From: Stichopus chloronotus
Lineage: Eukaryota; Echinodermata; Holothuroidea; Aspidochirotida; Stichopodidae
Assembly: GCA_021234535.1 (NCBI GenBank)
Contig: CM037840.1
Location: 7,119,094-7,183,093, forward strand
Length of the DNA stretch: 64,000 nt
Direction: 5' to 3'
In this document: one piece after another, positions 21,961-33,962 of the stretch
Position numbering within the stretch: position 1 is the first letter of the stretch
How the letters are laid out: each line of letters opens with the position of its first letter
Position numbers and translations under genes: made by a program
The notes under the pieces: generated by a model
What the model saw: only the letters and a program-made list of their open reading frames with translations
What the model was told of the DNA's origin: nothing
Databases searched by the model: none

Positions 21961-24460
21961 TTTGAGAATGACATACCCCAGTGAACCACCCCTAGATACT
22001 AATAGTGTAGATTTTGTTTTTATCTCATTCATTTTGCTGTCGAGACGGTACATGAAGTATTTCATTGTGGCAATTAAAAGTCTTTCACTTCACGTCACTG
22101 CCTCAGTTCCGAAGGCTCAAAATAGTCAAAGTGCTCAAAGCTAGTTTATTCTTCCATTGTATAGTGTTGTTTACTGTTGTGTATAGCAGTTTATGGTATA
22201 CTGTGGTATGTGTAAGGGACATTAATGTAGCTCAAAGTTAGAGATAATTGGTTCACGGTCACATCAGGAGATAAACTGCATGCAAAGACGCACGAAACAG
22301 TAAAATCTTCTATTTTACGGTGGCTCAGTGTATTGACATGCTGACGTCGAGTTACTATAAGAACAATTTATGACGGGTTTATAAATTTTACGGAAGGTTG
22401 TCTAGTGTGCAAGAAGGACACAATGAAGGACTTCCTTTAAGTGTTAAGGTTATAAGTGGTAAAGAAGTCTCAGCAAACAATTTTGTTGCTTTTTATTTTC
22501 ATTTTTACGTGGCTATATTTTTTAATCTATCAATCACTAATATCTGGTTGTTAGAAACAATAAGTACAACAAACATAGCAAATACCGGTGTTGCAGGAAA
22601 TACCGTCCATGACAGTCGGGACACTCCTCCCTAAGGAGTACCTGTTCAATGTTAAGGAATATATGTCCTACAGACACTTTCGCCAACCTTTTTATGTCAC
22701 AGTAGATTGTGTCCTAGACCTAGAAGATCACCTAGTGTTTTTGCCAGCATGATGGAGGTGTATGACCTCCATTGAATGAGCTAGTTAGAGATATTAAACC
22801 TGGAGAGGGAAAAAATGGAGATTAAAACCAAACAAAGGAACCTTAATGAGTGTGTGTGGTGTTTCCCAATCGTCATCACGTGAAAATTGATGCGGTGAAA
22901 GATCGTGTACAAAGAGACCGGACAAGGTAACTGCGTCAAGACCGATGTGGCAGTAAATGTTGTCCGTTGTCTTAAGGACGGACTTTCCATCCGAATATAT
23001 TGTTTTAAGAAGAATTGCAATACTAAAACAGTTCTAAGGAAAAAAAGAGTGAGTACAAATGTATCGCTCAGCTGGCTTACAAAGTATCTAGAAATATTTT
23101 GGATAATAAGCGGATGTGATTAGCATTACAATCTTTACCAGAAAATTAAACAGTTTAATGCAGCGTGGTTTTATGAAAACACCACATAAAGACAGTTACG
23201 CAGTGACTTGTGTTAATTGAAAATTAAAATGAAATGAGCTGGTATTGTTACCCGTTAACAGGTAACTTTGCTTTTTTAAGTAATTTTTCTTGATATTTAT
23301 TGTTGTTTTTCATTGTTGTTTTTTTTTTCTCTTCTTTGACGGTGACAATGTGGTCGTCATAAGCGAATTGAAATAAAACAAATAAAATGTCAAGTAAACT
23401 TGTACATTTGGTTGCGGATATCAATACAAACATGTTTTTTACATTAATTTCGTTGCTTTATCATTCTCCGAAATGGTATTCGTCCTGCAAGTGATCATAA
23501 AGAGCTACTTAATGCAGTGATCCAATGGTGTATTTGTATACATGATTAGCTGCAGACTATGAATACCACTTAATTTTACCAGTATATATGAAGACAAGTA
23601 AGATTTACCACCGATTAACATTTGATTGTGCGCTCAGCATTTACAGTGTGTATTGTAATTCGTTGTACTTTCTTTTTTAAACTGGATTTTGTTTTCATTG
23701 ATGCATCACTATATCAAAACCAAGCAAAGCATAGTGAAATCAATCATATCTAATGAGAATGCTGGTTGCAAGCTCAGTTTGGTAAGGTGCAAAGGTTCCA
23801 CTTTGTCTTAGTTTCCAATAATTCAAATGAATTTTGCACAAGCTTAGTATTAACTCTGTTAGTGCTAACGATGTCCTCCAAATTTTATTGTATGATTGTT
23901 ATTGTATGATTATATCGCCTTCCCAAAATGACATTTACACATTGTAATGTTACGTGCTCTAATAACAGCCATACTTTTTACTTCTCCGTAGTTGTAATTA
24001 ACATTTTACACATATTAATCAACACATAGGCTAATTTAGTCACTTAAACAGCCACAGAAAACTAATTTGTGGTCAAACTAGATGACATGTGAAAATAAGA
24101 TTTTTTTTATAGACAGTAATCAGTTGAGAGAAATGTTAACTCCTACAAAGGGAGTTATGATGATAGGTGGTATCAATGATGTGCACTGGATGCAAAGGAA
24201 GTCACGTGATACAGAATTGCACATATGACTTTGTAAAATTATTCAAATCTTGTTCATTAACTTTAGCTCCTGCTGCCACTATTAACTGGTAACGTCCTAA
24301 CAATTTCCGGGTCGGAAATCAATGTGCTGATTCCCGCATTTTCAAAAGTTCTCGAAAGATCTCTTACAGTTGTAAAAAAATAACTATGGAAACTACCACC
24401 CAGTGGTCTATTTGTCCATGTATAGCCTAATTTTCGAAAGAAGTGATTTGTATTAGAGGA
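21960..24460. other. Intergenic, nothing recognised
   Basis: AT-rich DNA with ORFs under 90 codons and no domain signature. Confidence 0.35.
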
Positions 24461-24469
24461 TCGTTATTC

Positions 24470-24620
24470 ACAAAGAAGTGCCACAGATTTACCACAGGTC
24501 CATTTTCGCTAATTTTTAAACATTTAGCCCCCCCCCCCTCCAAAAACTTCTTCTTTCTACCGTCATTAACACTCTCATTAATGAGATTTCCACAAACATG
24601 GGTTTAAAAATATGGATGTT
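24470..24620 (+). repeat. R5 dispersed repeat fragment
   Basis: It matches 41085-41195, including the block TTCTTCTTTCTACCGT and the TTAACACTCT motif. A poly-C run interrupts it. Confidence 0.55.
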
Positions 24621-27600
24621 TCTTCAAAACAAACGCCCTATTTCACTTTAAAGTGCTAAAAATGAGAAAACTCAGAGGACGGTAAAGTATAAAAAATAAC
24701 TTGACATGGTCTTTTTCCTGTTTTACCTTTCCATTAAAGTACTTTACGTCAAACTTCTTTGTAATACGTCTGTCTTGATAAAAATCAACGACCACATAAA
24801 ATTTACAGTGGGTCGTCCTAGTGCGTATCCCTATCTTTGACAGACTATAGGGGTCGTGGAGTTATAACATCGTTACATTTCTACTCTCATGGTAGCAAAT
24901 GGCACGTCGTGGCCATGCCGTAGAGTGGCTCTATACGACGACCATATGGCCTGCATACGATGACCCAGCATTTGCAGCGAAACTACCCTGTCTGAATGGT
25001 TGCTTCTATGGCTCATCAGGACTCCGTTGGTCTTTTTGTCCCCAACTTTCCCCTTCTAAGTTGCTGCTCTCCAATTGAGAGGCATGTTCAATACTTGTTA
25101 TACTTTCTGAAACTTTGTGTAATTCTGTAGAGTGGCAAACCACCTATACTCCAAGTGTGTAGTGATAGCATCAGTCTCGCCACATGGTTGCCGTGTGGTC
25201 AGTGGACCGTGCGGCAGTCACATGATTTTGGTCAACAACAAATTCAAAAGATCCCGCACGGCTACCCTATTTATATGTAACCGCGTCATGTTTTTTGTTT
25301 TAATGTGGAAATGCTACGACAGTTTTATAATTGCTACTGACTACATATTTTAGACCCACGCGCGACTGCCGCGGCGAATGTGACTTAGGCATTATTGCTT
25401 CTGTCCTCTACGCATTTTCTGCATGTACTTTGAGTTGACGTATAGAGGGGGGGGGGGGGTAGATCCCTGGTAATGGGGGAGAGGAATTTATCTCTCGATT
25501 TATTTATATTATTTAATATTTGGCTATAGGGGAGTATCTCTCATGTAATCAACCCTCCCCATGCTACCGTCCGCTTCAGATTTCCTACTAGTGTATACAC
25601 TGGAAAGAACAGTCTCTTTTTTCACATGATTAAAAAGTAGTCATCTAAAAATATCAAATAACGTTTTTTGAACACTTAAACTCCAGCACCCATACCGTTG
25701 AGCTTGAAACGATCATATTTCTGACCAGTATATAGTCTCGTGTAAGTAAATAGCATATTCTCAGGGTCTTCTCGCCAGGGAAAATATGATATTCTACTAC
25801 CAACTTTCCAACTGTAGAGAACATGTACAACACCTCAACCCACCCCCTGCAGAAATCTATGATTAAAAACAGTTTCTGATGATTACAAAACGAGAAGCCT
25901 ACGTCTCTGAAAAGTGGAAGAGACAGTCCAATATTCCTACCTCTGGAGTCTACAGTGGTGTCACAGATAGCAAAGTTCCGAATTTTTCACTTTTAGAGTC
26001 ATGGAGGGGGGGGGGGGAGGCAATCGTCCCTGCTCCCTATAGCTACGCCAATTTTACAAGCAACCAAAACGGGCTTACCGACTTGCGTGTCTAGGAAATA
26101 GGCAGTGTCTGTCGTGTGAGTTAAAGATGTGGCATGCTCAGAAACTGACCACTGGTACACCAGCTATAGGTAATGTATGGTACATGGGACGAAACTTGAA
26201 CAATCTCAAATACAAAAACTAAAACAACTGTAGCCAGTCTCAATGAAGAGGCTCCTGTTTAAAGAGGTATCGTTAGTATTATTTAGTTGTTAAGTAGTTA
26301 AAGTTGACCTATTCGTTACTACAGGATCTGTTAATTTACAGAATCGTGGAGATGAAGGTATCAACAGTGGCTAACACATCGACACACAATAAAACCTACA
26401 AACAGCATTAATCTGAATTGGTACGCGGTATAATTATGGAAGTCTCGAATACAACAATCAAATTGTCAATAGCCAGTTGACACTTTTAACTTAATAAAAA
26501 AAGGTGGGGGATCCGAGACGGTCCAACAGCAACCACGCGGTGGTGTCAAAACAAAGTGTCCAGGAGATACAAATCGCGACCGCTAGAGTTCCAGCAGTTA
26601 CCGGTTGATGAATTTAACTACCGAAGTCAAACGAGTGTCCTAACCACGTCCAACCCAGGCGGTGACAACAAACTGGAAACACAAGATGGAAGAATACTAA
26701 TAGTTCCGGGTACATCTCTCTTTGGCCAACGGAACAGCTCAAGTCTTTCATCAACAGTCAACACAAGTTCCGTAGTACGAACATCGAGTACAAAATCTGC
26801 ACTCCTCGTAGACTTTGTAACACCAATAACGACTCGTCGATGGGGTATTTCAAGTGTCCATGCAATGATCAGGTCAAATTAAAGTAACAGCACAGTCAAT
26901 TATCTTCAAAAGTACGCAAGTTGTCCTGTATCGTCGGTGAAGACTATAAATTTAACTTGACTTAAAAAACGTTGCAATTATTCAAACAGAACAAGTAACT
27001 CTGCTTAAATATGTAGAATTATTTAACAACGGACTTAATTAGTCAGAAACTGCAAAGGTTAAAAACAAGTTTTGGGACTCTATGCTTGCTGCCGCAGAGC
27101 CAACCGATAAAATTAGCTAAGCCTCTCCAATTTAACTTCAGAAATCCTCCCAGCAAAAAGTTCCTCCTAAATTCTCAGAGTTGATGCAAAAATAAGCAAC
27201 AATCTACAATGCAAGCATATTTACACGATTTACAGTGACTAGATCAGGTTAACATAGGAAGTGAAACCTGAATAGTGTCTCTTTCTGACTGCTATTCCTC
27301 CTTTTACCCAACAAAACCGAAAAATTATTACGGGATGGTATCCATGCACAAACACATTACTCCGGTAAAGGTAGTCTTCTAATTACAATAATTTTAGGGA
27401 GTCACCCTAACTGGTATCCATCCACTTTACAGTAACATGCATGCAGACGAACTAGCTGCAAGCAAAATCCTTCCAGACTAAATCTAGCGATATCCCATAA
27501 TAATACTTCTGGTTGACCCACAAACTCCCTCTACCCAAGGATAACCTCTGTGCCTCAGAGGAGGTCATACCTGCTACTGACTAATTAGTGCAGAAATCAC

Positions 27601-28980
27601 TTGCTACATATTCAGCACAGTTGTCGATGAACTGGCAAACTTAAATGACTCGTATCAGCAATTTTGTCACTTGTTTACTAGAAATTGTCCTGTTTACAAC
27701 CTGTTATCACCCCATTTGTCACTGTCCCATTACCCTGGCTGAGTTCTACTCCCTCCTCCTAAGTAGACCCTAGGGTAACATGAAGCAACAGGATAATCGG
27801 AATCACTTGTTCTTTATTAATATACTAACATTGTGAAAACATGATGAGATGCCAAACCAGGTCACTTAAAGTAAGTGTCGACTCGAACAGGTGAATGAAC
27901 TCACCCAGGCACAAAAACACAAATAACAACCAAGTGAAAGAAAAATCAAGTTAAAATTACTTGCTCAAATGAGTAAAAATGTACGTATTCTGCAAGATTA
28001 AATCAACAAAAATAATTTTGACAAAGGAAAATCTAACCAGTACATTGTCCTGGTTACACAACAAAGTTATATGAAAATAACATTATTCTCCTACACTCAA
28101 GCAGCCTCATATTAAACGTAAGTACACAATCATTGTCCACTACCCCCATCCCCTCTTTAAAAAAAAAACAGAAAGGGAGAGAAAAGAAGGCGACTTGCCT
28201 AACTTTCAGAATAACTGACCTTTATCAATTAGCTACATAATTTGAAGACCGTTATCACCGCCAAAGAAAATATTGACATGCGTGAACACCCATGAATAGA
28301 ATTTTCATCACCTTTTCTCTTTTTGCCAAAGTTGCCTCAAGGCTAAAGGTAATATTGTGACTGAGTGCTTCAGCATAACTAAAATGAAATAAGCTTTAGA
28401 AGTACACACTCTGTATGAAAAATACTCTGAAGGAACTACTTCGAACAGATGTCATCATAAAGGTTTAACAGACAAGCATTTGAAAAAAAAAACATGTCAC
28501 AGACGACAGAATGGGCGAGTCCCAAAAGTACAACCACAAGGAAAGCCCTGCTTGTCAAATACAACCAAATGTCAGACAAACCAGACCAGCATGGATTCCA
28601 AATGAGGTAAGATCCCATACTTCAGTATTAGCTATTGGTGTAGGTTGTGTACACATATGAAATAAATCTGGTTGTAATACTAATGATGCTTGACGGTATG
28701 AATTTTATAAAATGGTGCCAACTTCTCTCTGTAAGATGCATGTGTGGCGAGTTCAGAAACTTTGCACAGGTACTGATTTATGTCGTTATGAATGTATTAC
28801 ATACACGTAGCCCTGTATTAATGAATATAGATGAGTATCTCTCCTCCAATGAAACCAGTAAAATAAAGTCAAAACTCAGTGATTGTTATGAAGGTAGGTC
28901 AGATACATATACTTAGTGGCAGAATGGGCAGACTACTGTAAATTTACATGTAAAAACGTTGCCTGAGTCTGTATAAGAGT
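24620..28980. other. Intergenic, no gene recognised
   Basis: It contains a 108-codon ORF at 26556-26882 (+), with an open antisense frame of about 83 codons. Neither shows a motif I can name. The local CpG level is somewhat higher than around it, so an old mobile-element fragment is possible. Confidence 0.3.
25447..25459 (+). repeat. Poly-G tract (13 G)
   Basis: Thirteen consecutive G. Similar runs lie at 41668-41683 (16 G), 43191-43208 (18 G) and 55307-55318 (12 G). Confidence 0.9.
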
Positions 28981-28999
28981 AGGCCTATACAAAATTTGG

Positions 29000-29170
29000 A
29001 TTGTTAAAGTTCATGTGACATGAAAATGACATTTTGGAGTATTGAGTGCATTCAGCATTGAAGTGTTAAAAATAGCCACTAATGCCATCAAAATTCCGTC
29101 AAAGATAGACCAATTCACAGGAAAATTAGTATCTTAGAGCTGTATCATGAATAAACATTGCTAAGTATGC
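29000..29170 (+). repeat. R6 dispersed repeat, copy B
   Basis: The partner of 14845-15000 in the same orientation. Confidence 0.65.
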
Positions 29171-30540
29171 AAATTTGTGACGTCAAGAGTTGGACTCCTA
29201 TGATAAGTCTTACATTAATCCTTTGTTTATGTAACCTTTATTTCAAGGACATATGAGAATGTTATATTACTGACGGGTTTTATTTTGGGAGCATGTATTT
29301 TCCTCTTCAAAAATATTGATATCACTTACCAATACGAAAGTCAGTAGTTAAGTAATTTAGAGGCAAAATACATACGGTTCACAAAAGAAAAACTGACAAT
29401 GTGCTATACTGCACGTCATCTGTTTTGCATTTTTCACAAACTTTGAAGTCATATCTCAAAAACGATGAAAGATATCACCAAAATTTTAAAAGATTTTCAC
29501 TCAGGGTTTTACTTTGCAACTTCTGAATGAAGGGTGCTCTTTTCTAGAAACATTTCACACAACCTTTAACATTTGCTCTGTCTTTATTTTGAAAGATAAG
29601 AGTAAACAGTTTATGACCTAAAATAAAATGAATCAAGACAGGTTGTGCTGGTGATATATTTTCGAAGTTTGATATGAAATCCACGAAAAAATCCCCTTAT
29701 TTCTTTCTTATTCCTTGTGCTACTAATTCGCAGTCTGAGGAAGTTTGGATATCAAAATAACATACAACCCGAAATATTAACGACCGCAAGTACCGACATG
29801 TCCGTGAAGGTCATGAAACCGAGTACAATAACTCTGGCTATTGGGACCTAGTCCAAAATATATTTCAGTTTCTTAAGTTGTATTGTTTACACAGAGTGAG
29901 AGATCTATGTCCCGATGAGACTGTGGCTATATTATATCACCCTATGGTATAAAGTAAATGATTTTATTCCAGCAGAATGTACTGGAACACTGAGGAGAAA
30001 ACAGCAATGAAAGATCACTTGACAGTGAAGGAAGCCTTCTACTTCCATAAAACCTCTTAAATCTAATTTGGTTTACCAGGTGCTGAATGTTGAATGACAA
30101 AGACCTAATACGTGAACAAAAGCTGACTGTCGATGTTATAAAGTGTTATTCACAATGTTGCGCTCGTTACGAAATGATTCTCTCATTTAATTAATAATTA
30201 TAAGTTATCCAGCAGATGACGACCGTTCCTTTGCAAAGATTGACGTCATGCAGCAATGAAAAGCAATTCGGTGCATAACGACCTCAGTTTACTTTGTTCT
30301 TCCTTTCCAATATGTGCTGGTAATGTAACATTTCATATTGTACACGTCAGTGACATGTTTGGTACATGTGTAGATATTGACACAGACATTGATTCTGTGA
30401 CAGCTCGGCCATTTCATGGTGAAGCCATTTGAAGGGAAGCCTTGACTATACAGAGAATATAAATGTAACGAGTAGTCCAATGCCACATGGACGTCAACAG
30501 AAAAAAAAATCGAAGGGTTAGAGGAAAAACTTTCAATTGA
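29170..30540. other. Intergenic, nothing recognised
   Basis: Short ORFs only. Confidence 0.35.
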
Positions 30541-30559
30541 TCAGATTAGGGGGATTTTT

Positions 30560-31060
30560 TTTACGCAGTTGCGTAATCAGGCTTTGTCACCAGGTGGCCA
30601 AAAGGCGGGACTGGAAGGGGAAAAAGATAAAGTAGAGGCAAACGGTGATAACACTTCCAAGCTGAGTGTACCATCGGTTTGGAGCACTGTGGAAATTTGT
30701 GATAGCACAAATTGCCTTTCAGATTGAAGGAAAGTACACTTCTTGTACTTCTGCTACACGTTTTAGTAATGGTTGGGTGTGTTAAATTGTTCAAAAAGGT
30801 TGGAGGAGAGGGTAGGAGTGAATTAGTGGCACTATCTAAGCGGATCTCCGCATCGGTTGGCGCGTAGCGTAGTGAGAAAATGTTTGGTAACAATACCTCA
30901 GAAACTGCGGGAAAACGAGCATCCTACAGTGTCTATGGCGTTGTGAATTTCAGCTATTTTTGATTTTTTAGAGCACAGTTTTGAAAATTAACACTTCCAC
31001 TTTTTGGAGATGTTTAAGTTTCCAGGAAAAAACGACCCTCCCTTTGCCCCCCCCCCCCCT
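30560..31060 (-). repeat. R4 dispersed repeat, copy A
   Basis: It resembles the reverse complement of 32260-32525: shared TGGCGTT..GAATTTC..TTTTTAGAGCACAG, a CGGTTGGCG block and a poly-C/G run. The 110-codon minus-strand ORF here is probably repeat-derived. Confidence 0.5.
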
Positions 31061-31099
31061 CCTGTGCGGACGCCAATGCAATGTCCTTTAATATTGAAA

Positions 31100-32260
31100 T
31101 TGTGAATAAAATGTTTTTCCAGCTAAATGTATCTTTGATATTTACAACTGTCTTAATTTGTAATCGAAACTGTTTGATGCTAGAAGTATAAGCCTAATAC
31201 TTCAAAATTGTAAAAGTATGATGTTGCTGTCAATCTAACAGTCACTTAAGATATCGATAGTAAAACAATATAAGTGAGAATTCTCAAATAAATTTAAGTA
31301 GCATAGCATTCTTCAGTAGAACTGAGACTGTTTAGGTCCCTTTAACTTGTAATTGAACATATGCGGTGTTACTGCTATCGAAAGACGTTCACTAGACGGA
31401 AACTTCCTATCATCTTCCCACGTGTTACCAGCAGCACTGCAATCATGTGATGTGTCATTAACCTCGCAGGTACAGTATACAGCGCGAATAAATTAATACA
31501 ATTACATAGTAAAAACTGCTATGTGTTAGTAACATTATCACAACACTGTTTGAATAATCTACCTTTAACGGTAAAAACTGATCAGGCAGGGGAATTGGGT
31601 AATTATTTACAAACCACTGACACACTTAATTAAGCCTTCTTAATTTCGTTTCATCACTCTGATGACATTTCTGAAATCACAATGAATCATCTCAGGTAAC
31701 TGAATAATACTGTCCAGTGGGGGTGGGCAGGGTGGCGGGATCCCCCTGACAAATGTCTTTTCCCTGCTTACCTCCCCTCCCAGAATGAACTTCGAAGGTA
31801 AAAAAATACACTGCAAAATTTGTACAAAAGATAAAAGCTACTACTACTGATACAGTATATTCTACACAGGCCGAGCTTCAAATAATTTGATACTGAACAA
31901 TGGTCAAGATCAACAATTGAAATGAAAACTGAACTTAATTGGTAAAGTGCCCTTGTTATATCATTCAGGAAACAACAAGAACTGCAAATCTTGATTTTGA
32001 CAAATAGACGAACTTATTTATAATTGAAAAAAAAAACAGTGAACAGTGAAGTTATGAGCAAGTACATTGGCTTTGTTGACATGTGAACAATGAATTAAAT
32101 AAGGTGTATAGGCTAGTATGTAGTAGGCCACAGGTACAGTGTAGCCAAAGACTGACCCCCCTCCATCGTGTAAAAAAAACATGAGGGACGTAATGATGAT
32201 GATTATATGTTGATATCCATCAATGTATTGTAGACCTAAAAAATTAAGTTATCATTCCCT
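31100..32260. other. Intergenic, nothing recognised
   Basis: AT-rich spacer between the two R4 copies. Confidence 0.35.
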
Positions 32261-32525
32261 CTACTCCATTCGTAGTGGAAATATATATTTCCGAACCTGT
32301 GCTCTAAAAATTGAAGAAAATGTAGCATGAAATCCATAACGCCAGAGATACTGAGAAGTGCCATTTCCGGCAATCTGAGAGGCACATTATCCATTTTTTT
32401 TTCTCTATACGCTACCCGCCAACCGATGGGACGCTCCGCTTACAAAGTTTCATTACTGCTTGCCCCACTTCAACCGGGTGCCCCCCCCCCCCTCAGATGA
32501 AGAAGTCTGGTTATGCCACTTTGAA
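32260..32525 (+). repeat. R4 dispersed repeat, copy B
   Basis: The inverted partner of copy A: TGTGCTCTAAAAATTGA, GAAATCCATAACGCC, GCCAACCGATGGG and a poly-C run near 32480. Confidence 0.5.
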
Positions 32526-32529
32526 ATCG

Positions 32530-33829
32530 GTTTAATACTATTTCAGTTGTCCACAAGAAGGCTAGTCCCTTTAAACGGCACTCAAAGTGACTTAACTGTA
32601 TCGGAAGGTCTCACTTTTTTTTCAGTTTCTGTCTTCAGCATATCCCTAACCATATCCTGCATCTAGTCTTCACAATATATTGCCTCCTGTTTGAAACCAT
32701 CTGAGTGTATTTAATCTTACTTAGGCTCTCTGAAATGCAGTATTGCCTAAGCCTTCTGGGAGCATCTTCCTTGGAGGTAGGGGGTGGGGTGGGGCGACTC
32801 GAGTGGATCCCTTCATCACATACATGCTAGACAGAATTGTAGGAAGACAATCTAAGGGGATCGCCAATATCGGTTGAAGCGGAGAGTAGTCGGAAATTTT
32901 TTAATAAAAATACCCCTGGATCTCCTGAAATAGCCTTCACAGGATTGACAGGCGCTCTTTCACTTTTTCGGAGTGCCCCCAAATTACAACTGCTTGCGGA
33001 TGTAAATCTTCCTGAATTTGGAAGACAGTACAAGTGTGTAAAACTTCTGAAAATCCAACTTTTTGCAGAAATGCCATTTTTACCTTCTTAATATGCATAC
33101 AATTTTACGTAACTGTATCAGTATTAATGAAAACGAGAGCAAACGCAACATCTACTGCTTTTTTATACTACGATTTAGTAATAAATACATAATGTGTTCT
33201 TTGTGCGTTAATATCAACTTGCACCTTCATCTGTTCATATCAGAATATAGGCAGGGAGGACTATACTATTCTTTTCAACTTTGAACGATAACAATTGAAC
33301 AAAATAGTAACCGTAATTAAATTGCCGAAATTAAAATGCAAACATTGATTTTTTAAACACTGTAGACTCCATGACATGTATAGTTGAATGGACAGGTTTA
33401 CGCAATCTTCTTAAAGGCGGAACACTGTCCTGAGCGGTGGGGGTCTAAGCGGATGAGTGTCTTTCACAATAGTAATGGTTTGAGACTCTCAATGAATGTT
33501 TTTAAAGTTCAGTCAGATGGAAACATTATATCTTTTATCCATCATAAGAGTTTATAACGGAACCATTAAAAGGAATTTTCCAGTTACAATTTTAGAGGTA
33601 CTTGAATGAAAGAGAGCATTTTCAATGTTTTGCAGAGATTGTTTTCTTTCAATTATAAGACATCACCTACGTGCCAAAGATAACTCCGTCCACCGCATCC
33701 TCTTTCGTTTTTTTTTCATTATTTTCTTTTGGCGTTGGCATTTATTTTGATTTCTTTTGTTTTACTTGGAGACGGAGCTACCAAGCAGTCAAGTCAATTC
33801 TTTTCAGAAAGTTCTTTTGGACGTGGATC
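32530..33829. other. 5' flank of UST copy 2
   Basis: It should hold the promoter and perhaps a 5' exon. No recognisable TATA element, CpG island or second signal-anchor exon was seen. A pyrimidine-rich stretch at 33710-33770 keeps a frame open but is unlikely to be coding. Confidence 0.35.
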
Positions 33830-33962
33830 ATGACGTCATCTATTGTGACAGCGGTCTTGATTGGATTTAGCTACAAGCTACACACTCTCCATTCACATAT
33901 ATATCATGACGTCAGAAATCGGTTTAGTTTTGACTCCCGACAAAAGTATTTGAATTCTGGCA
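33830..33962 (+). CDS. UST: UST copy 2, signal-anchor exon
   Basis: It encodes MTSSIVTAVLIGFSY followed by a basic/His stretch, a short type II membrane anchor. If splicing uses the acceptor at 33807, the preceding FFWTWI residues would lengthen the hydrophobic segment to about 20. The donor gtaagt leaves one base, which exon 2 completes. Confidence 0.68.

Noticed and set aside
28647..28916. 89-codon ORF with AG/GT-like borders around 28806-28892
   Set aside because: A possible small exon by splice signals alone, but the peptide matches no family and no neighbouring exon fits its phase.
33671..33829. Upstream extension of UST copy 2 exon 1 (Phe-rich)
   Set aside because: The open frame begins without ATG after a stop at 33656-33658, and the Phe-rich stretch is a pyrimidine tract, more likely UTR or intron before a possible acceptor at 33807.
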